NCBI GenBank assembly: GCA_963844575.1
Contig: CAWJOU010000005.1
Coordinates: 2,046,001-2,110,000, forward strand
Length of the DNA: 64,000 bases
From: DASZUK01 sp963844575
GTDB lineage: Bacteria > Actinomycetota > Acidimicrobiia > Acidimicrobiales > RAAP-2
Direction of reading: 5' to 3'
This document shows, piece by piece, positions 41,960-50,795 of this stretch (position 1 is its first letter; every line of letters starts with the position of its first letter). The position numbers and the translations under genes are program-made. The notes beneath the pieces were generated by a model that was not told the origin of the DNA, searched no databases, and saw nothing but the letters and a program-made list of their open reading frames with translations.

Positions 41960-43440
41960 GCGTCGAGCTCGGCCTGGGCGACCATCGGCACCGCCTCGCC
42001 CTCCGCGGCGAGATCGGGGACGGGGGCGGCCCGGTTGACCGTCGGCGAATGGATGAAGACCGCGGTGACGACGATCGCCAAGCCGACACAGCCGGCGGCC
42101 ACCGCGAAGGCCAGGTGGTAACCGCCGGTCAGCGCGTTGGCCGGCGACTGGCCCCGAGCCAGGAGGGTCGACGTACGCTCGTCGGCGATCGTGCCGAGGA
42201 TCGCCACGCCGAGGGCCGCGGCGATCTGCTGGGCGACGTTGATCACCCCGGAGCCGAGGCCGGCGTCCACCGCGGGCACCTCGGCCAACGCGATCGTCAA
42301 CATCGGCATCAACGCCGCCGCCGCACCGATGCCGATCATCAACGACGAGAACAACAGTCTCGGGACGAAGGCGACGTGCTGTCCGGACTGCCCGAAGATG
42401 AGCAGGCCGACCAGCAAGAGCACGAAGCCGGCCATAGCCGTCCACTTCGGTCCGAACCGGCGCATCAGCCGCGACGTCACGCCGAGCGACATGACCATGA
42501 CGGCGAGCGTCATCGGCAGGTACGCCAGCCCGGTCGTGATGCTGTCGTAGCCGAGGATGTGCTGGAAGTAGAGGACGCCGATGAACAGCGTCGAGTACAT
42601 CCCCATGATCGTCAGCCCTCGGGCGAAGCTCGTCGGCACGAGGCCACGGCAGCGCAGGATGCGCAGCGGAATGATCGGGTTGCGCAACCGAGATTCGAGG
42701 ACGCCGAACGCGACGAGGAGCACGACGGCGAGCCCGAGGAAGCCGAGCGTGTGGGCCGTCAGCCAGCCGTCCTGGCTGGCGCTGACGATGGCGTAGATAC
42801 CGACCATCATCCCGGCGGTACTGAGCACCGCGCCACCGACGTCCAAGCCGGCCCGCAGGCCGAGACCGACGTTCTCGTCGATCAGGAACCACCCGAGCCC
42901 GAGCGTGACGACGCCGATCGGGACGTTGATGAAGAAGATCCAGTGCCAGCTCAGCGCCTGGGTCAATGCGCCGCCGAGGAGCAGGCCGACGGCGCCCCCG
43001 CAGACCGCGACGAAGACGTACGAGCTCATCGCCCGGGCCCGCTCACGGGCTTCAGGGAACTCGGCGACGATGATCGCCAGGATGACCGACGACGAGAGGG
43101 CCGCGCCGAAGCCCTGGACGAACCGGGCGACGATCAGCATCACCTGGTCGGTGCTCGCGCCGCAGGCGGCCGACGCCGCGGTGAATACCAAGACCCCGAT
43201 CAAGAAGACACGCCGGCGGCCGAAGAGGTCGCCGAGCCGTCCGGCCAGCAGGAGCGCCCCGCCAAACGTGAGGAGGTACGCGTCGATGACCCAGGCCAAG
43301 TTGGCCTGGGTGAAGTGGAGGTCTTGCTGGATCGTCGGCAGCGCGACGTTGACGATCGTCTGGTCGAGCGAGTTCATCAACATCGCGAAGCAGACGACGA
43401 TCAGGGCGTACCAGCGACGGCGGTCGTGCGACGGCGACAT
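41956..43440 (-). CDS. MFS drug exporter, DHA2 (14-helix) family
   Basis: 494 residues with about 14 membrane helices. LDQTIVNVALPTIQQDLHF is the DHA2 motif D1, RLGDLFGRRRVFLIG is motif A, and GGAVGLLLGGALTQALSWHWIFFINVPIG is motif C-like. These proton-driven antiporters of the EmrB/QacA type expel drugs or metabolites. Divergent from a MarR regulator with operator-like repeats between them. Confidence 0.93.
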   Translation of the reverse strand: MSPSHDRRRWYALIVVCFAMLMNSLDQTIVNVALPTIQQDLHFTQANLAWVIDAYLLTFGGALLLAGRLGDLFGRRRVFLIGVLVFTAASAACGASTDQVMLIVARFVQGFGAALSSSVILAIIVAEFPEARERARAMSSYVFVAVCGGAVGLLLGGALTQALSWHWIFFINVPIGVVTLGLGWFLIDENVGLGLRAGLDVGGAVLSTAGMMVGIYAIVSASQDGWLTAHTLGFLGLAVVLLVAFGVLESRLRNPIIPLRILRCRGLVPTSFARGLTIMGMYSTLFIGVLYFQHILGYDSITTGLAYLPMTLAVMVMSLGVTSRLMRRFGPKWTAMAGFVLLLVGLLIFGQSGQHVAFVPRLLFSSLMIGIGAAAALMPMLTIALAEVPAVDAGLGSGVINVAQQIAAALGVAILGTIADERTSTLLARGQSPANALTGGYHLAFAVAAGCVGLAIVVTAVFIHSPTVNRAAPVPDLAAEGEAVPMVAQAELDA

Positions 43441-43474
43441 CTCGTCGACGACGATAGCACACAGACTGGGATAA

Positions 43475-43497
43475 TCACTAGAGCAGTGACTATCACT
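43475..43497. promoter_or_regulatory. MarR-type operator repeats
   Basis: TCACT (43475-43479), AGTGA (43485-43489) and TCACT (43493-43497) form two overlapping inverted repeats, the second being AGTGA-CTA-TCACT. They lie between the MFS and MarR gene starts. A MarR-gene promoter (TTCCAG 43503-43508, TACGAT 43526-43531, spacer 17) follows directly and predicts a leaderless start at ATG 43539. Confidence 0.55.
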
Positions 43498-43538
43498 AGA
43501 CCTTCCAGTGTGTGCCCGGAGCCGCTACGATCAGGACC

Positions 43539-44021
43539 ATGGGTCTGACGGACGTGGTGGACGGGATCGACCTGGCCGGGCCCGGGACCGCGCCGACGGG
43601 GCCGGGGACGGTGGCCGGGCCGCCCGGTGTCGTCGTCCTACTGACCCAGTTGGCCCGGGTCGTCTATCGCCGGACGCCCGAGTCGGTGCTCGGCATGCGG
43701 TTGAAGGAGTACGTCGCGTTGAGCCTGCTCCGTGACCACCGGGCGGCCCCGCAGCAGGCGATGGGCGAGGCGATGTGCCTCGACCCGAACAACCTCGTGC
43801 TGTTGCTCAACGACCTCGAGGCCGCCGGGTACGCCCGGCGGCGGCGGGACCCGGTCGACCGGCGCCGGCACATCGTCGACATCACCCCGAAGGGCGTGCG
43901 GGCGTTGCAGCGGGCCGAACGAGGGCTCGAGAGCGTCGAGGACGACGTCCTGTCCGCCCTCGACTCCGGTGAGCGGGCGGAGCTGCGGGCGCTCCTGGCG
44001 AAGGCCCTCGACGGCGCCTGA
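43539..44021 (+). CDS. MarR-family transcriptional regulator
   Basis: 160 residues. LKEYVALSLLRDHRAAPQQAMGEAMCLDPNNLVLLLNDLEAAGYARRRRDPVDRRRHIVDITPKG is a complete winged helix-turn-helix of the MarR type with the beta-wing DPVDRRRH. ATG 43539 is preferred since the -10 TACGAT at 43526-43531 places the mRNA start there. It presumably represses itself and the divergent exporter through the 43475-43497 repeats, with relief by an exported ligand. Confidence 0.92.
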   Translation: MGLTDVVDGIDLAGPGTAPTGPGTVAGPPGVVVLLTQLARVVYRRTPESVLGMRLKEYVALSLLRDHRAAPQQAMGEAMCLDPNNLVLLLNDLEAAGYARRRRDPVDRRRHIVDITPKGVRALQRAERGLESVEDDVLSALDSGERAELRALLAKALDGA

Positions 44022-44024
44022 CCG

Positions 44025-46028
44025 TCAGCCGCCGGCGACGCGGTCGAGCAGGGCGAGGAACTCGGGCACGTTCAGCGGCTTCGTCAGGTACGCCAGCGCG
44101 CCACCGTCGAGCAGCCGGCGCCGATGGCCCTCGGTGGCCGACGCGGACAGGATGACGACGGGGATCGCCGCGGTCACCGGGTCGGCCTTCAGTTCCCGGA
44201 GGACGTCCTCGCCGCTCAGGTCCGGCAGGTGGAGGTCGAGGACGACGAGGACCGGCTGCACCACCTTGGCCAGGTCGAGGACCATCTTGCCCTGGATGGC
44301 GACCTCCAGCGTCTCCGGCCGGCGGGCGAAGACGCGCTCGATGACGCCGAGGCTGGCCAGGTTGTCCTCGGCGTAGAGGACGACGTCGGCGTCGACGTCG
44401 GTCGTCCGGCCGGCCGGGTCGTCGGGTCGAGGCCCGCTGGTGATGACACCACGCGGCCGGTCGATCGAGCCGGGCCGCGGGGTGAGGGGTAGCTCGCCGA
44501 TCGGTAGTTCGGCGGCTGGCAGCGTGACGGTGAACGTCGATCCCCGACCTCGCTCGCTCGACGCGTCGATCGTGCCGCGCATCGCTTCCGTCAGGGCCTT
44601 CGAGAGCGAGAGGCCGACACCGGCGCCTTCGACACCGGTCGCCTCCGCGCCGAGGCGATCGAATGGGTCGAAGAGGCGGTCGACGTTCTCGGCGAGGATG
44701 CCGATGCCGGTGTCCTCGACCACGAGCTCGACCGTCGTCGCCGGCCCCGGCCCCGGCCCCGGCCCCGGCCTCCAGGCCACGGCGACGGTCCCGCCGACGC
44801 GGTTGTACTTGATGGCGTTCGAGACGAGGTTGAGGACGACCTGCTTCAGCCGCTGACGATCGGCCTGGACGACGCCCGGGCCGATGCCGACGACGTCGAC
44901 GGTGACGTCGCGGGCGGTCGCCTGCGGCCGGAGGAGCGAGACGGACTCGTCGACGACGTCACCGAGCAGGATCGGTTCGAGCGAGAGCGAGAGATGGTCG
45001 GTCTCGATGCGCGAGATGTCGAGCAGATCCTCGATGAGCGCGAGCAGGTGCTCGCCGGCCGAGACGATGTGGTCGGCGCTGTCCGCATCGTCGGCGCCGA
45101 GGTCCTCCATCTGCAGGAGCTGGCCGAAGCCGAGGATGGCGGTCAACGGGGTTCGCAGCTCGTGGCTCATCCGGCCGAGGAACGTGTCCTTCGCCCGCGT
45201 CGCCGCGACAGCCTCGTCGCGGGCGGCCTGCAGCTCCTGTTCCCGTCGGGTGACGAGGTCGGCCGCGCCGAGCAGCACCGTCTCGAGGTGGCCGATCTCG
45301 TCCTTCGTCGGCTCGTACAGGTCCATCGGCTGGCCGGCCAGGAACCGCTCGGTATTGCGGTTGACGCTCGTGACCCGCCGGATGATGCCCCGCAGGAGGA
45401 GGACCATGGCGAGCAGGCCGGCGAGGATGCCGACGACCATGCCGACGATGTTGATCACGTTCGCCGCGTCCTGGGCGTTGTCCACCTGGCTCTGCTGCTC
45501 GGCGAGCGCTTGCCGTTCGCGGTCCTGGGCGGCGGTGATCGTCGTCCGGATCTCGTCCTCGATGTGCTTGCCGTCGAGCAGCTCGGTGTCGAGCGCGCTC
45601 CCGTGCAGCGTCCCGGCCGCGACGCCGTTCTTCACGGTCGCCAGGATGACGACCGCCTTGGCGCCGAGTGTCCGCAGCCGGGCCGTCTCCTGCGGGGTGA
45701 GGCCGTCGATCGTCTTCGCTTTGCGCAGCGGGGCCAGCGCGGCGAGCGCTTCGTTGTACGGCTGCAGGAAGACCGGGTTCCCCGTCGCCGCGTAACCACG
45801 CACGCCGGTCTCCGCGTCGAGGGCGAGCTCGAGGCTGTGGTTGATGCCGACGATCGACGCGGTCGTCGCGGACGTCGAGCTGGAGAGGTGGTCGAGCTGG
45901 TTGGCGACGACCAGGTTGGCGATGCCCATCGCCAGGAGGGCGACGACTGGCAGGGCGAGGACCAGCGCGCCCTTCACCCAGAGCCGGGAGTTGCGCCACC
46001 ATCGGGCGACGGCGCGCCAGGGCGTCAT
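44025..46028 (-). CDS. Hybrid sensor histidine kinase with C-terminal receiver
   Basis: 667 residues. TM1 ~20-42, a CHASE3-like extracytoplasmic region (ALDAETGVRGYAATGNPVFLQPYNEALAAL), TM2 ~193-215, HAMP-like linker, HisKA with MSHELRTPL (H289), HATPase with SNAIKYN, DTGIG and GVGLSLSKAL, a Pro-Gly linker encoded by a CCGGCC run, and a receiver domain with VVLDLHLPD (D598) and LTKPLN. Its ATG overlaps the glmS stop by 4 bp, an unusual pairing. Convergent with the MarR gene (3 bp apart). Output partner unknown; the terminal receiver may pass phosphate to an Hpt protein elsewhere. Confidence 0.93.
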   Translation of the reverse strand: MTPWRAVARWWRNSRLWVKGALVLALPVVALLAMGIANLVVANQLDHLSSSTSATTASIVGINHSLELALDAETGVRGYAATGNPVFLQPYNEALAALAPLRKAKTIDGLTPQETARLRTLGAKAVVILATVKNGVAAGTLHGSALDTELLDGKHIEDEIRTTITAAQDRERQALAEQQSQVDNAQDAANVINIVGMVVGILAGLLAMVLLLRGIIRRVTSVNRNTERFLAGQPMDLYEPTKDEIGHLETVLLGAADLVTRREQELQAARDEAVAATRAKDTFLGRMSHELRTPLTAILGFGQLLQMEDLGADDADSADHIVSAGEHLLALIEDLLDISRIETDHLSLSLEPILLGDVVDESVSLLRPQATARDVTVDVVGIGPGVVQADRQRLKQVVLNLVSNAIKYNRVGGTVAVAWRPGPGPGPGPATTVELVVEDTGIGILAENVDRLFDPFDRLGAEATGVEGAGVGLSLSKALTEAMRGTIDASSERGRGSTFTVTLPAAELPIGELPLTPRPGSIDRPRGVITSGPRPDDPAGRTTDVDADVVLYAEDNLASLGVIERVFARRPETLEVAIQGKMVLDLAKVVQPVLVVLDLHLPDLSGEDVLRELKADPVTAAIPVVILSASATEGHRRRLLDGGALAYLTKPLNVPEFLALLDRVAGG

Positions 46029-47842
46029 TCCACGGTGACGCTCTTGGCCAGGTTCCTCGGCTGGTCGATGTCGACCCCTCGGAGCAGCGCGGCGTGGAAG
46101 GCGAGGAGCTGGAGGGGAATGCCGAGCAGCAGCGGGTCGAGCTCGGGCTCGGACTTCGGGACGAGCAGGACGTCGTCGGCGACGGTCAGCAGCGACTCGC
46201 TGTGCCCGACCGCAATGACCGGACCGCGGCGGGACTTGATCTCGGCGATCGTCGAGAGGTTCTTCTCGAAGAGGTGGTCGTCCGGGGCGACGACGACCGA
46301 CGGGACGTCCGGGCCGATGAGGGCGAGCGGGCCGTGCTTCAGCTCGGCCGACGGGTACGCCTCGGCGTGGACGTACGAGACCTCCTTCAGCTTCTGGGCC
46401 CCTTCGAGGGCGACCGGGAAGCCGTTGACGCGACCGACGAACATGGCGCTCGTCGCGGCCGCGAACCGTTGGGCGACGTCGGCGACGTGGTCCTCGATCG
46501 ACAGGAGGTCGGCGATCAGCTCCGGCAGGGCGTCCATGCCGTCGATGATCCGGTCGCCGTCGGCCGTCCCGAGATCGCGGACGCGGCCGAGGTGGAGGGC
46601 GAGCAACGCCAGCGCGGCGACCGTGCACGTGAACGCCTTCGTCGACGCGACCGAGATCTCCGGGCCGGCGTGCAGGTAGATGCCGGCGTCGCACTCCCGG
46701 GCGATCGTGCTCCCGACGACGTTGACGACGCCGAGCACCTGCCCACCCTTGCGCTTGACCTCCTGCACCGCCCGTAGCGTGTCGAGCGTCTCGCCGGACT
46801 GGCTGACCGCGACGTAGAGCGTGTCGGGTTCGATGATCGGGTTCCGGTAGCGGAACTCGGACGCCGGTTCCGCCTCGGCCGGGATCCGGGCGAGCTGTTC
46901 GATCAGGCTCGCCCCCGACCGGCTGGCGTAATACGCGGAACCGCAGCCGAGGATGCGGACGCGGCGGAGGCGGAGGATGTCCCGCGGCTCGAGCGCGATA
47001 CCGCCGAGGTGGGCCGTCGACGCCCGCCGGTCGAGGCGGCCGGAGAGCGTCCGCCGGACGGCCTCCGGCTGCTCGTAGATCTCCTTGCGCATGAAGTGCG
47101 AGTGCTCGCCCTTCTCGTACGTGTCGAAGCCCCAGCTGATCGTCTCCGCCCGCCGGGTCGTCTCCGTCGAGTCGAGCCAGAACGTGCGGATGCTGTCGGC
47201 CCGGACGATGGCCATCTCGCCGTCTTCGAGGAACACCGCTTGCTGCGTGTGCCGGACGATCGCCGCGATGTCCGACGCCACGAAGTTCTCGTTGTTGCCG
47301 AGGCCGAGGACGACCGGGCTCCCGTTGCGGGCGACGACGATGCACCCGGGCTGCGTCCGGTCGATGACCGCGATCCCGTACGTCCCTTCGACGACGGCGA
47401 GCGCCTTGCGGACCGCGTCGGGCAGATCGTCGGTGCCGGCCGTGGCGACGAGGTGGGCGATCACCTCGGAGTCGGTGTCGGACGCGAACTTCGCCCCCTG
47501 CTCCTCCAGGCGCTCCCGGATCGACGTCGCGTTCTCGATGATCCCGTTGTGCACGACCGCGATCCGGCCCGAGCCGTCGGTGTGTGGGTGGGCGTTGACG
47601 TCGCTCGGCTCGCCGTGCGTCGCCCACCGGGTATGGCCGATGCCGGTGCCGAGATCGGCGGCTGGCAGGTCCATCGCCCGGAGGGTGGCGACCTTGCCTT
47701 TGGTCTTGACGATCGAAAGCCCTTCGTGGGTCTCGACCGCGATCCCCGCGGAGTCGTAGCCGCGGTACTCGAGTCGCTCGAGGCCTTCGATCAGGATCGG
47801 TACGGAGCTGCGTTCCCCGACGTATCCGACGATTCCACACAT
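46025..47842 (-). CDS. glmS: Glutamine--fructose-6-phosphate aminotransferase (isomerizing)
   Basis: 605 residues, full length. MCGIVGYVGE has the N-terminal nucleophile Cys (after Met removal) of the class II glutaminase; GIGHTRWATHG and GIIENA are further glutaminase motifs. Two SIS domains follow (GCGSAYYASRSG, SQSGETLDTL; VASTKAFTC), ending DQPRNLAKSVTVE. It makes glucosamine-6-phosphate, the first step to UDP-GlcNAc and cell wall. Its start lies within the 3' end of the MFS gene (52-bp overlap) and its stop overlaps the histidine kinase gene, so all three are on one strand and may be one transcript. Confidence 0.97.
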   Translation of the reverse strand: MCGIVGYVGERSSVPILIEGLERLEYRGYDSAGIAVETHEGLSIVKTKGKVATLRAMDLPAADLGTGIGHTRWATHGEPSDVNAHPHTDGSGRIAVVHNGIIENATSIRERLEEQGAKFASDTDSEVIAHLVATAGTDDLPDAVRKALAVVEGTYGIAVIDRTQPGCIVVARNGSPVVLGLGNNENFVASDIAAIVRHTQQAVFLEDGEMAIVRADSIRTFWLDSTETTRRAETISWGFDTYEKGEHSHFMRKEIYEQPEAVRRTLSGRLDRRASTAHLGGIALEPRDILRLRRVRILGCGSAYYASRSGASLIEQLARIPAEAEPASEFRYRNPIIEPDTLYVAVSQSGETLDTLRAVQEVKRKGGQVLGVVNVVGSTIARECDAGIYLHAGPEISVASTKAFTCTVAALALLALHLGRVRDLGTADGDRIIDGMDALPELIADLLSIEDHVADVAQRFAAATSAMFVGRVNGFPVALEGAQKLKEVSYVHAEAYPSAELKHGPLALIGPDVPSVVVAPDDHLFEKNLSTIAEIKSRRGPVIAVGHSESLLTVADDVLLVPKSEPELDPLLLGIPLQLLAFHAALLRGVDIDQPRNLAKSVTVE

Positions 47843-49320
47843 CTCGCCAGACTACGACGGCGGACGAGCAGGAGAGCGGGAACCGCGCTGGCCAGGGACA
47901 GGACCGCGATCACCCACCAGCCGTGCCGGAACGCGTCGAGCCGGCCGACCGGCGTCGTGGGCGAGCCGAGAACCGCGATCAGGACCGCCACCCCGATGGC
48001 CAGCCCGACCTGGCGGACCATGTTGATCGTCGCCGACCCGGACGCGAACGACGGCGGTGGCAGCGACGATGCGGCCGCGGCCAGGTACGTCGGCATCGTC
48101 AGGCCGACACCGACGCCGGTCAGCAGCATGCCGGGCAGGAACTCGGTCAGATAGTCGGCATGTAGCCCGACGGCCATCGCCCACCACGCGGCCCCGACCG
48201 CGAACGCGACGGTCCCGAGCGCGATCACGACCCCGTTACCGAGCCGCGGGATCAGCCGGCCGGCGACCGCGAACGAGAAGATCGGGACCATCAGTGGCCC
48301 CGGCGCGACCGCCAGCCCGGCCTTCAGTGCCGACCATCCCCAGTCGTCCTGCAGCCAGAGGACCACCGAGAGCAGCATCGCCCCGAACGCCGCGGAGAAG
48401 AGGAGCGAGACGACCGTCGCGCCCGAGAAATTGCGCACGCTGAACAATGAAGGCTCTACGAGGGGATTGTGGTGCCGCAGGCAGCGCACGACGAACAGGC
48501 CGAGCAGCCCGACCGACCCAGCCAGCACGCCGACGATGCCGGCCGACGCCCAGCCCCACGCACTGCCTTGGACGAGCCCGAACGTCAGCAAACCGACGCC
48601 CCCGGTGACGAGGACGGCTCCGATGGCGTCCGGCCGGGGGACCGAGTGGCCGGCGACGTGCGGGAGCCGGCGCCAGCCGACGACGAATGCGACGATGCCG
48701 ATCGGGACGTTGACGAGGAACACCCACCGCCAGCTGGCCGAGATGAGAAGGCCGCCGACGACCGGGCCGAGCGCGGCCGCCAGGCCGGCCGTCGCGGTCC
48801 ACGACCGGACGGCCCCGTGCCGCCGCTCCGGCGGGTACGTCGCCAGGACGAGGCTCAACGACGTCGGCGTCAGTAGCGCCGCGCCGGCTGCCTGGACCAG
48901 CCGGAAGGCGACCAGCATGGTGACGCTCGTCGCCGCCGCGCACGCCGCCGACGCGACCGTGAAGACGGCCACCCCCAGGAGAAAGCCGAGGTCCCGGCGG
49001 TGCCGGTCGGCCAGCCGGCCGAAGAGGACCAGGAGGGCGGCGTAGACGATCGCGTAGCCGTTGAGCACCCATGACAGCTCGCCGAGGCCGGCACCGCCGA
49101 AGTCCCGGGCGATATCCGGAAGCGCCACGTTGACGATGAAGAGGTCGAGGCTGGCCAGGACCACCCCGGCACAGACGATCACGAGGACTTCCCGGGGCGA
49201 CGCCGCCCCCCGTCCCGCTCTTCGCCCTGCTCCCCGTCTGCTCGCCGACGACGGGGGCGAGCTGGGGCCGCCCGCCGGGACACCGGCCTGGGCCGTTGGC
49301 ATCTGGCTTAGGTAAGTCAT
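47791..49320 (-). CDS. MFS drug exporter, DHA2 family
   Basis: 509 residues, about 14 helices. LDLFIVNVALPDIARDF is motif D1, LFGRLADRHRRDLGFLLG motif A. The N-terminal ~40 residues are Arg/Pro/Gly-rich. ATG 49320 is expected to be the mRNA start (promoter 49327-49355). Divergent from an HxlR-type regulator. The 3' end overlaps glmS by 52 bp in another frame. Confidence 0.92.
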   Translation of the reverse strand: MTYLSQMPTAQAGVPAGGPSSPPSSASRRGAGRRAGRGAASPREVLVIVCAGVVLASLDLFIVNVALPDIARDFGGAGLGELSWVLNGYAIVYAALLVLFGRLADRHRRDLGFLLGVAVFTVASAACAAATSVTMLVAFRLVQAAGAALLTPTSLSLVLATYPPERRHGAVRSWTATAGLAAALGPVVGGLLISASWRWVFLVNVPIGIVAFVVGWRRLPHVAGHSVPRPDAIGAVLVTGGVGLLTFGLVQGSAWGWASAGIVGVLAGSVGLLGLFVVRCLRHHNPLVEPSLFSVRNFSGATVVSLLFSAAFGAMLLSVVLWLQDDWGWSALKAGLAVAPGPLMVPIFSFAVAGRLIPRLGNGVVIALGTVAFAVGAAWWAMAVGLHADYLTEFLPGMLLTGVGVGLTMPTYLAAAASSLPPPSFASGSATINMVRQVGLAIGVAVLIAVLGSPTTPVGRLDAFRHGWWVIAVLSLASAVPALLLVRRRSLARCVESSDTSGNAAPYRS

Positions 49321-49326
49321 AGTCAG

Positions 49327-49367
49327 ATGGTAGAAGCTGGCTAAAGTTGGGTCAAGTCAGCTATACT
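49327..49367. promoter_or_regulatory. Interleaved divergent promoters, both leaderless
   Basis: Minus strand: TTGACC (49350-49355), 17-bp spacer, TACCAT (49327-49332), start point at ATG 49320. Plus strand: TATACT (49362-49367) with start point at ATG 49374; its -35 is poor. The two promoters share the same ~50 bp, so one regulator bound here can control both the exporter and the HxlR gene. Confidence 0.55.
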
Positions 49368-49373
49368 GGGCGG

Positions 49374-49850
49374 ATGGAGACGAGCATCCGTATGACCGGC
49401 GTTCTCGATCCGAGGAGCGGTTGGGAAGCGACGCGGTGCCCGATCGCCCGGACGCTCGAGGTCGTCGGCACCCGCTCGGCGTTCCTGCTCCTGCGGGAAG
49501 CGTTCTACGGGACGACGCGGTTCGACGACTTCGCCGAGCGGGTCGGGATCAGCGAGCCGGTCGCCGCGGCCCGGCTACGGGAGCTCGTGGCGGAGGGGCT
49601 GCTCGAGCGGGAGCCGTACCAGGAACCGGGCCAGCGGACGCGCCTGCAGTACCGGCTGACGGAGAAGGGCGCGGACCTGTTCCCGGCGCTCGTCGCGCTG
49701 ATGCAGTGGGGCGACCGGTGGCTGGGCCCCGGTGGCGTGGCGCTGGCTCACCGGGACTGCGGGGAGGAGATCCGAGTCGAACTTCAGTGCGCGGCCGGCC
49801 ATCCGGTCGCGGTGGAGGACATCGATCTGGTCACTGCCCGCGGGCGATGA
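49374..49850 (+). CDS. HxlR-family transcriptional regulator
   Basis: 158 residues. CPIARTLEVVGTRSAFLLLREAFYGTTRFDDFAERVGISEPVAAARLRELVAEGLLER is the HxlR winged helix with its typical conserved Cys at the start, a possible redox or electrophile sensor. The C-terminal extension HRDCGEEIRVELQCAAGHPV has two more Cys. The start at ATG 49374 fits a leaderless mRNA. Likely controls the divergent exporter. Confidence 0.92.
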   Translation: METSIRMTGVLDPRSGWEATRCPIARTLEVVGTRSAFLLLREAFYGTTRFDDFAERVGISEPVAAARLRELVAEGLLEREPYQEPGQRTRLQYRLTEKGADLFPALVALMQWGDRWLGPGGVALAHRDCGEEIRVELQCAAGHPVAVEDIDLVTARGR

Positions 49851-50340
49851 CGCCGCGGAGGAACGCGGCCTGGCCGACGTGCTGGAGGTCGTCGGCGATG
49901 ACGCTGACGAGCCGGGTCGCGAGGGTGACCGGTGGGTCCCAGGAGTCATCGACGACGTTCCCGAGGTCATCATCGGCGACGGTACGCAGGTAGGCGATCG
50001 TCCGGGCGTGGACGGCGTCGTGGTAGCCGGTCAGGAGCGCGGCTTCGGCGCGGACCTGGGCGACGTCGTCGGGGCCCTGTCCGTAGCCGGTCTCGCCATC
50101 GTCGAACGGCAGGCCGAACCGGTTGAGCCAGCCTTCGGCCGTCCACGCCTGTTCGGTGCCGGCGACGCCGGCGACGTGGTCGTCCTGGATCCGCGTCAGG
50201 TGCCAGACGAGCCAGGCGATCGAGTTCGCCTCGGCGTCGAGGCGGGCCGCGAGCTCGTCGGTCGTCAAGCCCTGGACAGCCGGATGGACCGCGTCGCGGA
50301 TACGGTCGAACGCGTCGGACAGCAGGTCGATACTGGTCAT
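49831..50340 (-). CDS. DinB-fold protein (mycothiol transferase type)
   Basis: 169 residues. DAFDRIRDAVHPAVQGLTTDELAARLDAEANSIAWLVWHLTRIQDDHVAGV is a four-helix DinB/DUF664 protein with metal-binding His in LVWHLTR and a further His in DDLQHVGQ. Actinobacterial members are bacillithiol/mycothiol S-transferases. Its 3' end overlaps the convergent HxlR gene by 20 bp and its start overlaps the SRPBCC gene by 4 bp. Confidence 0.88.
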   Translation of the reverse strand: MTSIDLLSDAFDRIRDAVHPAVQGLTTDELAARLDAEANSIAWLVWHLTRIQDDHVAGVAGTEQAWTAEGWLNRFGLPFDDGETGYGQGPDDVAQVRAEAALLTGYHDAVHARTIAYLRTVADDDLGNVVDDSWDPPVTLATRLVSVIADDLQHVGQAAFLRGVIARGQ

Positions 50341-50795
50341 CGGGCCTCCTCAGGCAGCTCGAGAATCTCCTTGGCGTCGTCGACCCAGGCCGCCTCCCAG
50401 GCGAAGAGCGGATGGACGACGGCGAGGAACGGGGCGGCCAGCCGGCCGAGACCATGGCGGCCGGACTCGAGGGTGCAGCGGACGGTCGTGACGCCGTCGT
50501 GCGCGGCGAGCTCGTACGACATCGTCGGTCGGATCGGGCCGCCGGAGGTCACGACGACGGCGAGCGTCGTCGGGCGCTCGTAGGCCGTCAGTCGGTAATC
50601 GGCGGAGACCTTGAAGCCGAGCGGATGGCGGACCTTCTGACGGAAGACCGTCCCGATCCCGACGGGCCGTCCCGGTTCGGCCGCGTCCGTGCTGACGACC
50701 ATCGGCTGCCAGTACCGGTTGTTCGTCCCGTCGGCGAGGAAGTCGAAGACGTCCTCGATCGATCGGTTGACGGCGACGTCGTGGGTGGCGTGCAT
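50337..50795 (-). CDS. SRPBCC-fold (polyketide cyclase/START-like) protein
   Basis: 152 residues. THDVAVNRSIEDVFDFLADGTNNRYWQPMV is the standard opening of SRPBCC ligand-binding proteins; TTVRCTLESGRHGLGRLAAPF is the long C-terminal part. ATG 50795 shares one base with the stop of the threonine deaminase gene (TGATG), so it is translationally coupled to it. Function unknown. Confidence 0.85.
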   Translation of the reverse strand: MHATHDVAVNRSIEDVFDFLADGTNNRYWQPMVVSTDAAEPGRPVGIGTVFRQKVRHPLGFKVSADYRLTAYERPTTLAVVVTSGGPIRPTMSYELAAHDGVTTVRCTLESGRHGLGRLAAPFLAVVHPLFAWEAAWVDDAKEILELPEEAR

